Part shown: piece after piece, positions 7,103 through 15,176 of the stretch
Layout of the letters: each line of letters starts with the position of its first letter
Numbering within the stretch: the first letter of the stretch is position 1
Source of the DNA: Streptomyces sp. A2-16
GTDB taxonomy: Bacteria > Actinomycetota > Actinomycetes > Streptomycetales > Streptomycetaceae
Assembly: GCF_018128905.1 (NCBI RefSeq)
Contig: NZ_CP063808.1
Coordinates: forward strand, 9,238,001 to 9,302,000
Length of the DNA stretch: 64,000 nt
Direction: 5' to 3'
Program-made: the position numbers and the translations under genes
The notes under the pieces: model-generated
Told to the model about the DNA's origin: nothing
Databases searched by the model: none
Seen by the model: the letters and a program-made list of their open reading frames with translations, nothing else

Positions 7103-8704
7103 TCAGAACCCCACGTCCGCCGCCCGGTACGTCGGCGCCCGCCGCACCCTGCTCGCCCGCTCGTACGCGTACGCGAGCCGCAGCAGCACCGGCTCGCTCC
7201 ACGCCGTCCCCATGAACGTCACCCCGACAGGCAGGCCGAAAGCGAACCCCGCCGGCACACTCACCGCGGGGTAGCCGGCGAGGGCGGCGGGCGTGGACGC
7301 GCCGCCGCCGTAGGTGTCGCCCCGGATCAGGTCGATCTTGGCCGGGGGACCGGACGTCGGCATGACGAGGGCGTCGAGGCGGTGTCGGCGCAGTACCGCG
7401 TCGATGCCCTCCGCCCGGGACAGCCGACGGTTCACGGCCAGCGCCTCCTCGTACTCCCGCTGCGAGAAGTCCAGCCGCTCCACCGTCTCCAGGCCGTCCT
7501 GCCGTGCGTAGCGCAGCTCACGGTCGGCGTGCGCGCGGTTGAAGGCGATCAACTCCCTCAGGTCGCGCGGGTGTTCACCGCCGGCTGCGGCCAGGTAGGT
7601 GTTCAGGGCGCGCTTGAACTCGTAGGCCTGGACGACCATCGAGCCGGGCAGGTCCTCCAGTTGCTCGGCCGTGGGGATGTCCGCCGGGTCGACGACGACG
7701 GCACCGGCCGCGCGCATCACCGCGATCGCCCGTTCCGCGATCTCGTCGGCGTGGTCGCTGTAGCCGAAGTACACGGTCCGCGGGACGCCGATCCGGGCCC
7801 CGCGCAGTCCGTCCGCGTCCAGGAAGCGGGTGTAGTCGCGGTGGGAGTGTCCCCGGCTCGCCGCCGTCGCCGGGTCCCTCGCGTCGACGCCGACGAGCGT
7901 GCCGAGCATGATCGCCGCGTCCCGGACCGTGCGGGCCATCGGACCGACGCTGTCCTGGCTGGGCACTCCGGGGATCACCCCGCCGCGGCCGACCAGTCCG
8001 ACGGTCGGTTTGACCCCGACGACGCAGTTCGCCGACGACGGGTCGATGATCGAGCCGTTGGTCTCGGTGCCGATGCCGGCGACGCACAGGTTGGCCGCGA
8101 CGGCGACGCCCGTGCCGGAGCTGGACTCGTTGGGCGAGCGGTCCAGCTTGTACGGGTTGCGGGTCTGGCCGCCGCGCGCGCTCCAGCCGGCGTGGTGGGT
8201 GAGCGAGAGGCCACCGGCCCACTCGCTGAGGTTGGTCTTGCCGAGGATGACGGCACCGGCGGCCCGGAGCCGGGCGGCGACCGTGGCGTCCCGCGTGGGC
8301 CGGAGCCCTTCCAGGGCGAGGGAGCCGGCCGTGGTGTGCATCCGGTCAGCGGTCTCGACCAGGTCCTTCAGGACGACGGGCATGCCGTGCAGCGGGCCAC
8401 GGGGTCGGCCGCCCGCGTCCAGCCGCCGTGCCTCCCGCAGCGCGTCGGGGTTGACCTCGATCACGGCGTGCAGGAGCGGATCGATGCGCTCGATCCGCTC
8501 CAGGTAGTGGCGGGTGAGCCGCTCGGCGTCGAGCCGTCCCCGGTCCATCAGGGCGCGCAGCTCGGTGATGCCCAGCTCGTCGAACTCCCCGCCCCCGGTG
8601 TCGGCCCGGGCCGGGGCCGTGCCCAGCCAGGGCGTGGCCGCCGCCGCGGTGCCGAGCGCCAGCACGCTCCGCCGGGTGGCGCGGATTCCCTCCGTGTGTG
8701 TCAT
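7103..8704 (-). CDS. Tat-exported amidase (amidase signature family)
   Basis: 533 residues. A Tat signal is clear ('ATRRSVLALGTAAAATPWL', cleavage near residue 34). The amidase-signature catalytic set is visible: Lys113 in 'VVLKDL', the Ser-rich loop 'NESSSGTG' around 192-198 and the nucleophile region 'GTETNGS' ending at Ser218. The enzyme should hydrolyse an amide bond outside the membrane; the substrate is not predictable. The usual GGSSGGS loop is altered to ESSSGTG, though the Ser residues are kept. Start at ATG 8704 is set by the signal peptide; the ribosome site is weak. Divergent from the aldo/keto reductase gene. Confidence 0.87.
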   Translation of the reverse strand: MTHTEGIRATRRSVLALGTAAAATPWLGTAPARADTGGGEFDELGITELRALMDRGRLDAERLTRHYLERIERIDPLLHAVIEVNPDALREARRLDAGGRPRGPLHGMPVVLKDLVETADRMHTTAGSLALEGLRPTRDATVAARLRAAGAVILGKTNLSEWAGGLSLTHHAGWSARGGQTRNPYKLDRSPNESSSGTGVAVAANLCVAGIGTETNGSIIDPSSANCVVGVKPTVGLVGRGGVIPGVPSQDSVGPMARTVRDAAIMLGTLVGVDARDPATAASRGHSHRDYTRFLDADGLRGARIGVPRTVYFGYSDHADEIAERAIAVMRAAGAVVVDPADIPTAEQLEDLPGSMVVQAYEFKRALNTYLAAAGGEHPRDLRELIAFNRAHADRELRYARQDGLETVERLDFSQREYEEALAVNRRLSRAEGIDAVLRRHRLDALVMPTSGPPAKIDLIRGDTYGGGASTPAALAGYPAVSVPAGFAFGLPVGVTFMGTAWSEPVLLRLAYAYERASRVRRAPTYRAADVGF

Positions 8705-8828
8705 GCACTGCACGTTAGAGACGAAACCGTCCCAACTCCCTCCGGCTGCCCCCCGGTTCCGCAGGGGAGCAATCCCCCGGAAGGACATGCTTGCCTTGAG
8801 CGCACTCGAAGGCGTTGGCTGAGGGGTC

Positions 8829-9821
8829 ATGAAGTACACGCAGCTCGGACGCACCGGACTCAAGGTCAGCCGACTCGTCCTCGGCACCATGAACTTCGGC
8901 CCGCAGACCGACGAGACCGACTCCCACGCGATCATGGATTCGGCTCTCGACGCGGGAATCAACTACTTCGACACCGCCAACGTGTACGGCTGGGGCGAGA
9001 ACAAGGGCCGTACCGAGGAGATCATCGGCAACTGGTTCGCGAAGAGCGCCGCCAACCGCGACAGGACGGTCCTCGCCACCAAGGTCTACGGCAACATGGC
9101 CGCGGACGGCGAGGCATGGCCGAACCACGACAAGCTGTCGGCCCTGAACATCCGCCGTGCCGTGGACGCCTCGCTCAAGCGGCTCCGGACCGACTACATC
9201 GACATCTACCAGTTCCACCACGTCGACCGCGCCACTCCCTTCGAGGAGATCTGGCAGGCGATCGACACCCTCGTCCAGCAGGGCAAGATCCTGTACGCCG
9301 GGTCCTCCAACTTCCCCGGCTACAAGATCGCCCAGGCCAACGAGATCGCCGCGCGGCGAGGCGGCACCATCGGACTGGTCAGCGAGCAGTGCCTGTACAA
9401 CCTCGCCGAGCGGCGTGCCGAGATGGAGGTCATCCCGGCCGCCCAGGAGTACGGCCTCGGCGTGATCCCCTGGTCCCCGCTGCACGGCGGTCTGCTCGGC
9501 GGGGTCATCAAGAAGGAGGTCGAGGGCGGCCGCCGCGCCTCGGGCCGCGCCGCCGACACCCTCGCCGACCCGGCCAAGCGCGCCCAGATCCAGTCCTACG
9601 AGGACCTGCTGGAGAAGCACGGCCTGGAGCCCGGCGAGGCGGCCCTGGCGTGGCTGCTGACCCGCCCCGGCGTCACGGGCCCGATCGTCGGCCCGCGCAC
9701 GGCGGAGCAGCTCGAGTCGGCGATCAGGGCGGTCGAGCTGGAGCTGAGCGAGGAGGTCCTGGCGGGCCTGGACGAGATCTTCCCGGGCCCGGGCCCGTCC
9801 CCGGAGGCCTTCGCCTGGTAG
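8829..9821 (+). CDS. Aldo/keto reductase
   Basis: 330-residue cytosolic NADPH-dependent oxidoreductase of the (beta/alpha)8 aldo/keto reductase fold. The tetrad is present: Asp48 and Tyr53 in 'FDTANVYG', Lys85 in 'ATKVYG' and His130/131 in 'QFHHVDR'. 'PIVGPRTAEQLESA' near the C-terminus is the nucleotide-binding segment. Resembles the YajO/'potassium channel beta-like' branch that reduces aldehydes and ketones; the natural substrate is not known. Followed by a palindromic repeat that may end transcription. Confidence 0.9.
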   Translation: MKYTQLGRTGLKVSRLVLGTMNFGPQTDETDSHAIMDSALDAGINYFDTANVYGWGENKGRTEEIIGNWFAKSAANRDRTVLATKVYGNMAADGEAWPNHDKLSALNIRRAVDASLKRLRTDYIDIYQFHHVDRATPFEEIWQAIDTLVQQGKILYAGSSNFPGYKIAQANEIAARRGGTIGLVSEQCLYNLAERRAEMEVIPAAQEYGLGVIPWSPLHGGLLGGVIKKEVEGGRRASGRAADTLADPAKRAQIQSYEDLLEKHGLEPGEAALAWLLTRPGVTGPIVGPRTAEQLESAIRAVELELSEEVLAGLDEIFPGPGPSPEAFAW

Positions 9822-9847
9822 CGCACGGAAGCGGTGGCGCCCCTGCA

Positions 9848-9913
9848 GGGGTGCGGGGAACTGCGCGACCGGCCACGACGGCGCGGCAGCCGGAGGACCG
9901 GCCGCAGTTCCCC
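9848..9913. repeat. Intergenic palindromic repeat, copy 1
   Basis: The core 'GTGCGGGGAACTGCGCGACC' (9851-9870) is followed by its inverted partner (9903-9913), giving an 11-bp stem between 9855-9865 and 9903-9913. Related cores occur at 55027, 57635 and 62593, and a degenerate inverted one near 40769. It lies between the aldo/keto reductase stop and the small membrane gene and could act as a bidirectional terminator. Confidence 0.7.
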
Positions 9914-9917
9914 GGCG

Positions 9918-10007
9918 CTACCGCCCGAGCGCCGCGGCCAGGACAACAACGACGAACATCATCACCAGTACACCGGCCATGATCCGGTTCCGTGTCTTCG
10001 GGTCCAC
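9918..10007 (-). CDS. 29-residue single-span membrane peptide
   Basis: A very short reading frame from GTG 10007 to TAG 9918 encodes a charged N-terminus ('MDPKTRNRIMAG') followed by an almost pure Val/Leu/Met/Ala segment ('VLVMMFVVVVLAAALG') that would span the membrane once. It begins 9 bases beyond the thpR stop on the same strand, so it may be cotranscribed with it. I recall similar peptides at this kind of position in other streptomycetes but cannot verify it. Function unknown. Codon use and the strong amphipathic pattern argue against chance. Confidence 0.6.
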   Translation of the reverse strand: MDPKTRNRIMAGVLVMMFVVVVLAAALGR

Positions 10008-10016
10008 GCGTCGAGC

Positions 10017-10589
10017 CTAACCGGCCCCGCCCAGCGCCCAGCGCCCGACCACCTCGTACCGGGGCTGCTCCCCCGGCACCCCGGCCTTCGGCAGATTGCT
10101 CCGCACCAGCGCCAGCTCGTCGACGGTCCAGGTGCGGCTGGTGAACCCGTCGAGCACGTCCAGACACGGCCGTACGTCCACCGCCTCCCGACTGCGCGCC
10201 ACGGTCAGATGCGCCTTGTACCGCCGGTGCTCCCCCATCTCCACCCCGGCCTTGCGCGCCGCCGCCTCCGCGCGCTCGGCGAGCAGCCGCAGCACCGGCA
10301 GCTCCCCGTCCGCCCCCGCCCACAGCGCCCGCCCGTGCCCGAACTGCCCGCCCCCGCGCACGGCCAGCGAGAAGGCGGGCGTCCGCCGGGCCGCCCGCTC
10401 CAGCCGCTCCGACAGGTCCGGTACGACGTCCTCGTCGACCTCGCCGTAGAAGGCGAGCGTGAAGTGCCAGCCGGCAACGCCGGTCCAGCGCAGCCCGGAC
10501 GCTCCGGGAAGCCGCCTCAACTCGGCCACTTTCAGGGCGAGTTCGTCGGACACGTCCTGCGGGGGCAGCACCGCGGCGAAGAGTCTCAT
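10017..10589 (-). CDS. thpR: RNA 2',3'-cyclic phosphodiesterase (LigT/ThpR)
   Basis: 190-residue 2H phosphoesterase. Both HxTx motifs are present: 'HFTL' at 42-45 and 'HLTV' at 127-130, about 85 residues apart as usual. The family opens 2',3'-cyclic phosphates of RNA ends to 2'-phosphate; the physiological role in bacteria is unclear. Start ATG at 10589 gives the standard 'MRLFAAVLP' beginning. Divergent from the GNAT gene, with only 26 bases between starts. Confidence 0.9.
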   Translation of the reverse strand: MRLFAAVLPPQDVSDELALKVAELRRLPGASGLRWTGVAGWHFTLAFYGEVDEDVVPDLSERLERAARRTPAFSLAVRGGGQFGHGRALWAGADGELPVLRLLAERAEAAARKAGVEMGEHRRYKAHLTVARSREAVDVRPCLDVLDGFTSRTWTVDELALVRSNLPKAGVPGEQPRYEVVGRWALGGAG

Positions 10590-10615
10590 GAGGGCAAGCC
10601 TGTCACCATGGGCGC

Positions 10616-11146
10616 ATGGAGATCAGCATCAGGGACGGCGGCCGCGACGACATACCCGTGATCCTCGGCATGCTCGACAGCTGCGTGGAGTGGCTGGTCG
10701 CGCAGGGACGCCCCGGCCAGTGGGGGACCGAGCCGCTGTCCGGGAGCCCCAGGACGGTGGAGTCCGTCGCCCGGTACGTCGACGAGGGCAGCGTGTTCAT
10801 CGCCGAGGCCGACGGCGTGCCGGCCGCGACTCTCACGATCACCGACTCGCCGGGCGCCTACCTGGCCCATCTCCCGCCGCCCGGCGAGCCCGAGCGGTAC
10901 ATCCACTGGCTGGCCTCCGACCGCCGCTTCAAGGGCCACGGCGTGGGCAGCGCCCTCCTCGCGCACGCCGCCGAGGCGACCCGGCGCGCGGGCGTCGACC
11001 TGCTGCGGGTGGACTGCTACGCCGGTGACGACCGCAAGCTGGTCGCCTACTACGAGGCCAACGGCTTCACCCCGACGGAGACGTACACCGCCGGGGTGAA
11101 CCACGACTGGCCGGGCCAGGTGCTGGCCAGGCGCGTGCGGCCGTAG
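10616..11146 (+). CDS. GNAT family N-acetyltransferase
   Basis: 176 residues, single GNAT domain that transfers an acetyl group from acetyl-CoA. The CoA-binding stretch is 'RRFKGHGVGSALLAHA' (about 102-117) and the fold ends with 'YYEANGFTPTETYT'. The substrate cannot be predicted. Converges tightly with the MFS gene (3 bases between stops). Confidence 0.87.
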   Translation: MEISIRDGGRDDIPVILGMLDSCVEWLVAQGRPGQWGTEPLSGSPRTVESVARYVDEGSVFIAEADGVPAATLTITDSPGAYLAHLPPPGEPERYIHWLASDRRFKGHGVGSALLAHAAEATRRAGVDLLRVDCYAGDDRKLVAYYEANGFTPTETYTAGVNHDWPGQVLARRVRP

Positions 11147-11149
11147 GGC

Positions 11150-12496
11150 TCAGGCCGCCGCGGCCAGCTGCTCCTGCGTCTCGCGCGGCACGAACCGGAC
11201 CTGCGGGTGGCCGCGGTTCCAGCCGACGGACAGCCGCAGGTTGCCGACGCGGGCCAGGACCAGACCGATCGTCACGGCCGCCACGGCGGCGATCGCGCCG
11301 CCCACCGCGAGGCCGGCGCGGACGCCGTACGCGTCGGTGATCCAGCCGGCGATCGGCGCGCCGATCGGGGAGCCGCCCATGAACACCATCATGTAGAGGG
11401 CCATCACGCGGCCCCGCATGGCCGGGTCGGTGGCCATCTGGACGCTGGTGTTCGCTGTGACGTTGACCGTCATGCCGAACATCCCGATCGGGGCCATGAG
11501 CAGGGCGAACAGCCACAGGGAGGGGGCCAGGGCGGCCACCATCTCCAGGGTGCCGAAGGCCACCGCGCCCACGACCAGCACCCGCATGCGGGCGGTGCCG
11601 CGCCGGGCCGCGAGCAGCGCGCCGGCCAGGGAGCCGACCGCCATCACCGTGTTGAAGAGGCTGTAGGAGCCGGCGCCCGCGTGGAAGACGTCGTCGGCGA
11701 AGGCCGAGAGGTAGACGGGGAAGTTGAAGCCGAAGGTGGACACGAACCCGACCAGGACGATGGTCCAGATCAGCTCCGGCCGCTTGGCCACGTACTGCAG
11801 GCCCTCCCGCAGCTGTCCCTTGCCGCGCGGGGCGCGCTCGACGACGTACAGCTCACGTGCCCGCATCATCAGCAGCCCGACGAGCGGGGCGACGAAGGAC
11901 AGTCCGTTGGCGAGGAACGCCCAGCCGGTGCCCACACCGGTGATCATGACGCCGGCGACGGCGGGGCCGATCAGGCGGGCCGACTGGAAGTTCGCGGAGT
12001 TCAGGCTGACCGCGTTCTGGAGCTGGTCGGGGCCGACCATCTCGGAGACGAAGGACTGGCGGGCCGGGTTGTCCACGACCGTCGCGAGGCCCACGGCGAA
12101 GGCGGCGAGGTAGACGTGCCAGACCTGGACCTGGCCGGTCAGGGTGAGGACGGCGAGCGCGATACCGGTGGCGCCCATCGCGGACTGCGTGAACAGCAGC
12201 GCGCGGCGCTTGGGCAGCCGGTCGACGAGGACACCGCCGTAGAGGCCGAAGAGCAGCATCGGCAGGAACTGCAGGGCGGTCGTGACGCCGACGGCGGTGG
12301 CGGAGCCGGTGAGGCTGAGCACCAGCCAGTCCTGCGCGATGCGCTGCATCCAGGTGCCGATGTTGGAGACGACCTGGCCCATGAAGAACAGGCGGTAGTT
12401 CCTGACCTTCAGGGAGCTGAACATGGATGACTTGCGGGAGACAGAGGTAGAAGGGATCGGTGCGGGGGCGGAAGGTGCTCCGGGTCCCGTACTCAA
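11150..12496 (-). CDS. Major facilitator superfamily transporter
   Basis: 448 residues with twelve predicted membrane segments; the family motif between segments 2 and 3 is 'GGVLVDRLPKRRALLF'. 'FSSLKVRNYRLFFMGQVVS' at the cytosolic N-terminus is typical of EntS/MFS_3-type exporters. A TTG start at 12496 is chosen because GGAGG lies 10 bases upstream; ATG at about 12424 would remove a Pro/Ser-rich 24-residue leader. It follows a MarR-type regulator by 25 bases on the same strand, so the pair is probably a repressor-efflux operon. Substrate unknown. Confidence 0.88.
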   Translation of the reverse strand: MSTGPGAPSAPAPIPSTSVSRKSSMFSSLKVRNYRLFFMGQVVSNIGTWMQRIAQDWLVLSLTGSATAVGVTTALQFLPMLLFGLYGGVLVDRLPKRRALLFTQSAMGATGIALAVLTLTGQVQVWHVYLAAFAVGLATVVDNPARQSFVSEMVGPDQLQNAVSLNSANFQSARLIGPAVAGVMITGVGTGWAFLANGLSFVAPLVGLLMMRARELYVVERAPRGKGQLREGLQYVAKRPELIWTIVLVGFVSTFGFNFPVYLSAFADDVFHAGAGSYSLFNTVMAVGSLAGALLAARRGTARMRVLVVGAVAFGTLEMVAALAPSLWLFALLMAPIGMFGMTVNVTANTSVQMATDPAMRGRVMALYMMVFMGGSPIGAPIAGWITDAYGVRAGLAVGGAIAAVAAVTIGLVLARVGNLRLSVGWNRGHPQVRFVPRETQEQLAAAA

Positions 12497-12521
12497 AGTG
12501 CAGTCGCCTCCTCGTTGCGGC

Positions 12522-12959
12522 TTACAGATGTGCGAGTTTCTCCAGCACGGGGGCGGCGGCACGCAGTTTCGCCCACTCGTCCTCGTCGAGGCCGTCGACC
12601 AGGGTGGCCAGGAAGGCGTTCCGCTTGGCGCGGCTCTCCGCGAGCATGGCCTCGGCCTGCTCGGTCTTCGTGACGACCTTCTGGCGCCGGTCCTCGGGGT
12701 GCGGCTCCAGCCGGACGAGTCCCTTGGCCTCCAGCAGTGCCACGATGCGGGTCATCGACGGCGGCTGGACGTGCTCCTTGCGGGCGAGCTCGCCCGGGGT
12801 GGCCTTGCCGCAGATGGTGAGGGTGCCCAGGACCGACATCTCGGTGGGGCTCAGCGACTCGTCGACGCGCTGGTGCTTGAGCCGACGGGACAGTCGCATC
12901 ACGGCTGATCGCAGGGAGTTCACGGCGGCAGCGTCGTCGCCATGGGTAAGGTCCGGCAT
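12522..12959 (-). CDS. MarR family transcriptional regulator
   Basis: 145 residues. The winged helix spans about 40-105: 'GELARKEHVQPPSMTRIVAL' holds the recognition helix and 'PEDRRQKVV' the wing. MarR proteins usually repress a neighbouring exporter and release DNA on ligand binding. The start is uncertain: ATG 12959 matches the usual N-terminus 'MPDLTHGDD', while ATG 12977 adds six residues and lies inside a palindrome; neither has a good ribosome site, so the mRNA may be leaderless. First gene of an operon with the MFS transporter. Confidence 0.87.
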   Translation of the reverse strand: MPDLTHGDDAAAVNSLRSAVMRLSRRLKHQRVDESLSPTEMSVLGTLTICGKATPGELARKEHVQPPSMTRIVALLEAKGLVRLEPHPEDRRQKVVTKTEQAEAMLAESRAKRNAFLATLVDGLDEDEWAKLRAAAPVLEKLAHL

Positions 12960-12962
12960 CTC

Positions 12963-12990
12963 TTTAGCGTAACTCATTACTCTGGCTAAA
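12963..12990. promoter_or_regulatory. Palindromic operator at the MarR gene start
   Basis: TTTAGC at 12963-12968 and GCTAAA at 12985-12990 flank an inner palindrome GTAA-CTCA-TTAC (12969-12980). The A/T-rich inverted repeat stands out in GC-rich DNA and covers the start region of the MarR gene, as expected of an autoregulatory MarR site. Confidence 0.55.
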
Positions 12991-13110
12991 CAAGCTGGCG
13001 GGGGCCGGGATTCCCGTGACCCAGGCCACTGAAACCCGATCTTCACCCATACGAGTGAGTCGACAGCGGAAAGTGAACGCCGCTCCCCGTCGGCGGCGAC
13101 CCTCGTGTTC

Positions 13111-13293
13111 ATGGGGACCAGCGTGCTCAGCCTGCGGATAGACGGGGAGCTGCTCGAACGGCTCCGGGACCATGCGGCGAAAAGGGGAATGAGCGTCCAG
13201 GACTATGTGATCCGGACGCTCATTCGAGACGACTTCGACGAGCGGTTCCAGACCGCCGTCGACGAGACCGAGAAGTTCTACGGGGTCACGTGA
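13111..13293 (+). CDS. Small ribbon-helix-helix-like protein
   Basis: 60 residues. The beginning 'VLSLRIDGELLERLRDHAAK' and 'GMSVQDYVIRTLIRDDF' follow the strand-helix-helix pattern of CopG/Arc-type DNA-binding proteins. It could be a small repressor or an antitoxin-like protein, but no toxin gene is next to it. Start ATG 13111; GTG at 13105 would add two residues. Its 3' end overlaps the purine permease gene by 8 bases in convergent orientation. Confidence 0.65.
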   Translation: MGTSVLSLRIDGELLERLRDHAAKRGMSVQDYVIRTLIRDDFDERFQTAVDETEKFYGVT

Positions 13294-14680
13294 GACCCAG
13301 TGCCGGCATCAGGTAGTAGAAGGCGAAGACGGCGGAGACCACGTACATCGCCACCGGGATCTCCCGGCCCCGTCCCGCCGCCAGGCGCAGCACCACGAAG
13401 GCGATGAAGCCCATGCCGATGCCGTTGGTGATCGAGTAGGTGAACGGCATCATCACCATGGTGATGAAGGCCGGGATCGCGATGGTGTAGTCGGCCCAGT
13501 CGATGTCCGTGACCGAGTTCGCCAGGATCATGAAGCCCACCGCGAGAAGAGCGGGGGTGGCCGCCTGGGACGGGACCATCGTGGCGACGGGCGTGAGGAA
13601 CAGCGCGATCGCGAAGAGACCGCCGGTCACCACGTTCGCGAAACCGGTGCGGGCGCCCTCGCCGACACCCGCGGTCGACTCGACGAACGCCGTGGTCGCC
13701 GACGACGAACTCGCACCGCCCGCGGCGACCGCGAGGCCGTCGACGAAGAGGACCTTGTTGATGCCGGGCATCTGGCCCTGGGCGTCGGTGAGCTTGGCCT
13801 CGTCGGAGACGCCCATGATCGTGCCCATCGCGTCGAAGAAGCACGACAGCAGGACCGTGAAGACGAAGAGGACACCGGTCAGTACGCCGACCTTGTCGAA
13901 GCCGCCGAAGAGGCTCACCTTGCCGAGCAGGCCGAAGTCCGGGGTGGCGACGGGGTTGCCGGGCCACTTCGGGATCGTGAGGCCCCAGGACGGGACCTTG
14001 GCGACGGCCTCGATGATCACCGCGAGGACCGTCATCGTGACGATCGAGATCAGGATCGCGCCGGGGACCTTGCGGACGATGAGGGCGAGGGTGAGCAGGA
14101 CGCCCAGGACGAAGACCAGGACCGGCCAGCCGTTGAGGTGACCGTCGGCGCCGAGCTGGAGCGGGACGGTGGTCTGGGCGGCGTCCGGGATACGGGAGAC
14201 GAAGCCGGAGTCCACGAGGCCGATCAGCATGATGAACAGGCCGATACCGATGGAGATCGCCTTGCGCAGCCCGAAGGGCACCGCGTTCATCACCCGCTCG
14301 CGCAGACCCGTGGCGACCAGCAGCATCACGATGAAGCCCGCCAGGACCACCATGCCCATCGCGTCCGGCCAGGACATCCGGGGCGCGAGCTGGAGCGCGA
14401 CGACCGAGTTCACGCCGAGACCCGCGGCCAGCGCGATCGGGACGTTGCCGACCACGCCCATGAGGAGCGTGGTGAAGGCGGCGGTCACGGCGGTCGCGGT
14501 GACCAGCTGGCCGTTGTCCAGGTGATGGCCGTACATGTCCTTGGCGCTGCCGAGGATGATCGGGTTCAGCACGATGATGTAGGCCATCGCGAAGAACGTG
14601 GCGAAGCCGCCCCGGACCTCCCGGGGCAGGCTGCTGCCCCTCTCGGAGATCTTGAAGTAGCGGTCGAGGGCGGTCGGCAT
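13286..14680 (-). CDS. NCS2-family purine permease (AzgA/PbuG-like)
   Basis: 464 residues with about 12-14 hydrophobic segments. Family features are 'SLPREVRGGFATFFAMAYII' at the N-terminus, 'AGLGVNSVVA' in the region of the substrate helix, and 'SSSATTAFVESTAGVGEGARTG' split around the second substrate-binding element. Members of this branch import hypoxanthine, guanine or adenine with protons. ATG at 14680 has AGGAA 6 bases upstream. Single-gene unit; no purine riboswitch is seen in its short leader. Confidence 0.88.
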   Translation of the reverse strand: MPTALDRYFKISERGSSLPREVRGGFATFFAMAYIIVLNPIILGSAKDMYGHHLDNGQLVTATAVTAAFTTLLMGVVGNVPIALAAGLGVNSVVALQLAPRMSWPDAMGMVVLAGFIVMLLVATGLRERVMNAVPFGLRKAISIGIGLFIMLIGLVDSGFVSRIPDAAQTTVPLQLGADGHLNGWPVLVFVLGVLLTLALIVRKVPGAILISIVTMTVLAVIIEAVAKVPSWGLTIPKWPGNPVATPDFGLLGKVSLFGGFDKVGVLTGVLFVFTVLLSCFFDAMGTIMGVSDEAKLTDAQGQMPGINKVLFVDGLAVAAGGASSSSATTAFVESTAGVGEGARTGFANVVTGGLFAIALFLTPVATMVPSQAATPALLAVGFMILANSVTDIDWADYTIAIPAFITMVMMPFTYSITNGIGMGFIAFVVLRLAAGRGREIPVAMYVVSAVFAFYYLMPALGLT

Positions 14681-14791
14681 TGGATGTTCCTACGAGCAGA
14701 AGTGGACAGACACAAACCGTTTCAGTATGAACGTATAAGGCCGGGGTGACCATCTCCGCGCGTAGATGTGATCGCCTCGTAAGCTGGGTCC

Positions 14792-15064
14792 ATGGCCGGC
14801 TTCTTCTCGGGACCCATCAAGCACGAGGCGCCGGAGCCCCTGGAGGGCCCCGTCGTCGCCACCGTCACCGGTGGCACGATCCTCTGGTTCGTGCTCTTCC
14901 TCGTGCAGCTTCCCTTCTACGGCTGGTTCGCGGACCACGGGCACACCTGGTGGCTGTGGACCTGCCTGGCCGGGGGCGGGCTCGGGCTGTACGGCATCTG
15001 GTTCGTCCGCAAGCGCGAGGCCGCGATCAAGCGGGCGGCGGCCGCGGAGCCTGCTGCCGAGTGA
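14792..15064 (+). CDS. DUF2530 small membrane protein
   Basis: 90 residues with two hydrophobic segments (about 27-48 and 55-70) and a basic C-terminal tail ('WFVRKREAAIKRAAA'). The pattern matches DUF2530, a family confined to actinobacteria and without known function. Divergent from the purine permease; the conserved neighbourhood does not show a role. Confidence 0.8.
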   Translation: MAGFFSGPIKHEAPEPLEGPVVATVTGGTILWFVLFLVQLPFYGWFADHGHTWWLWTCLAGGGLGLYGIWFVRKREAAIKRAAAAEPAAE

Positions 15065-15176
15065 CGAGCACTCCCTAGTACCACGGCATCATTCGCCCGT
15101 TCCCGTCTCCTCCCCAGGTCGGAACTTCCGGTCACTCGGCGGGTGAAGCCGCAAAACCGCACGTACCGTCGAATGC

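Noticed and set aside
7382..9982. An 866-residue open frame on the plus strand
   Set aside because: It runs antisense through the amidase and out of phase through the aldo/keto reductase; composition is Arg/Gly/Pro-rich as expected for a shadow of GC-rich codons, with no domain.
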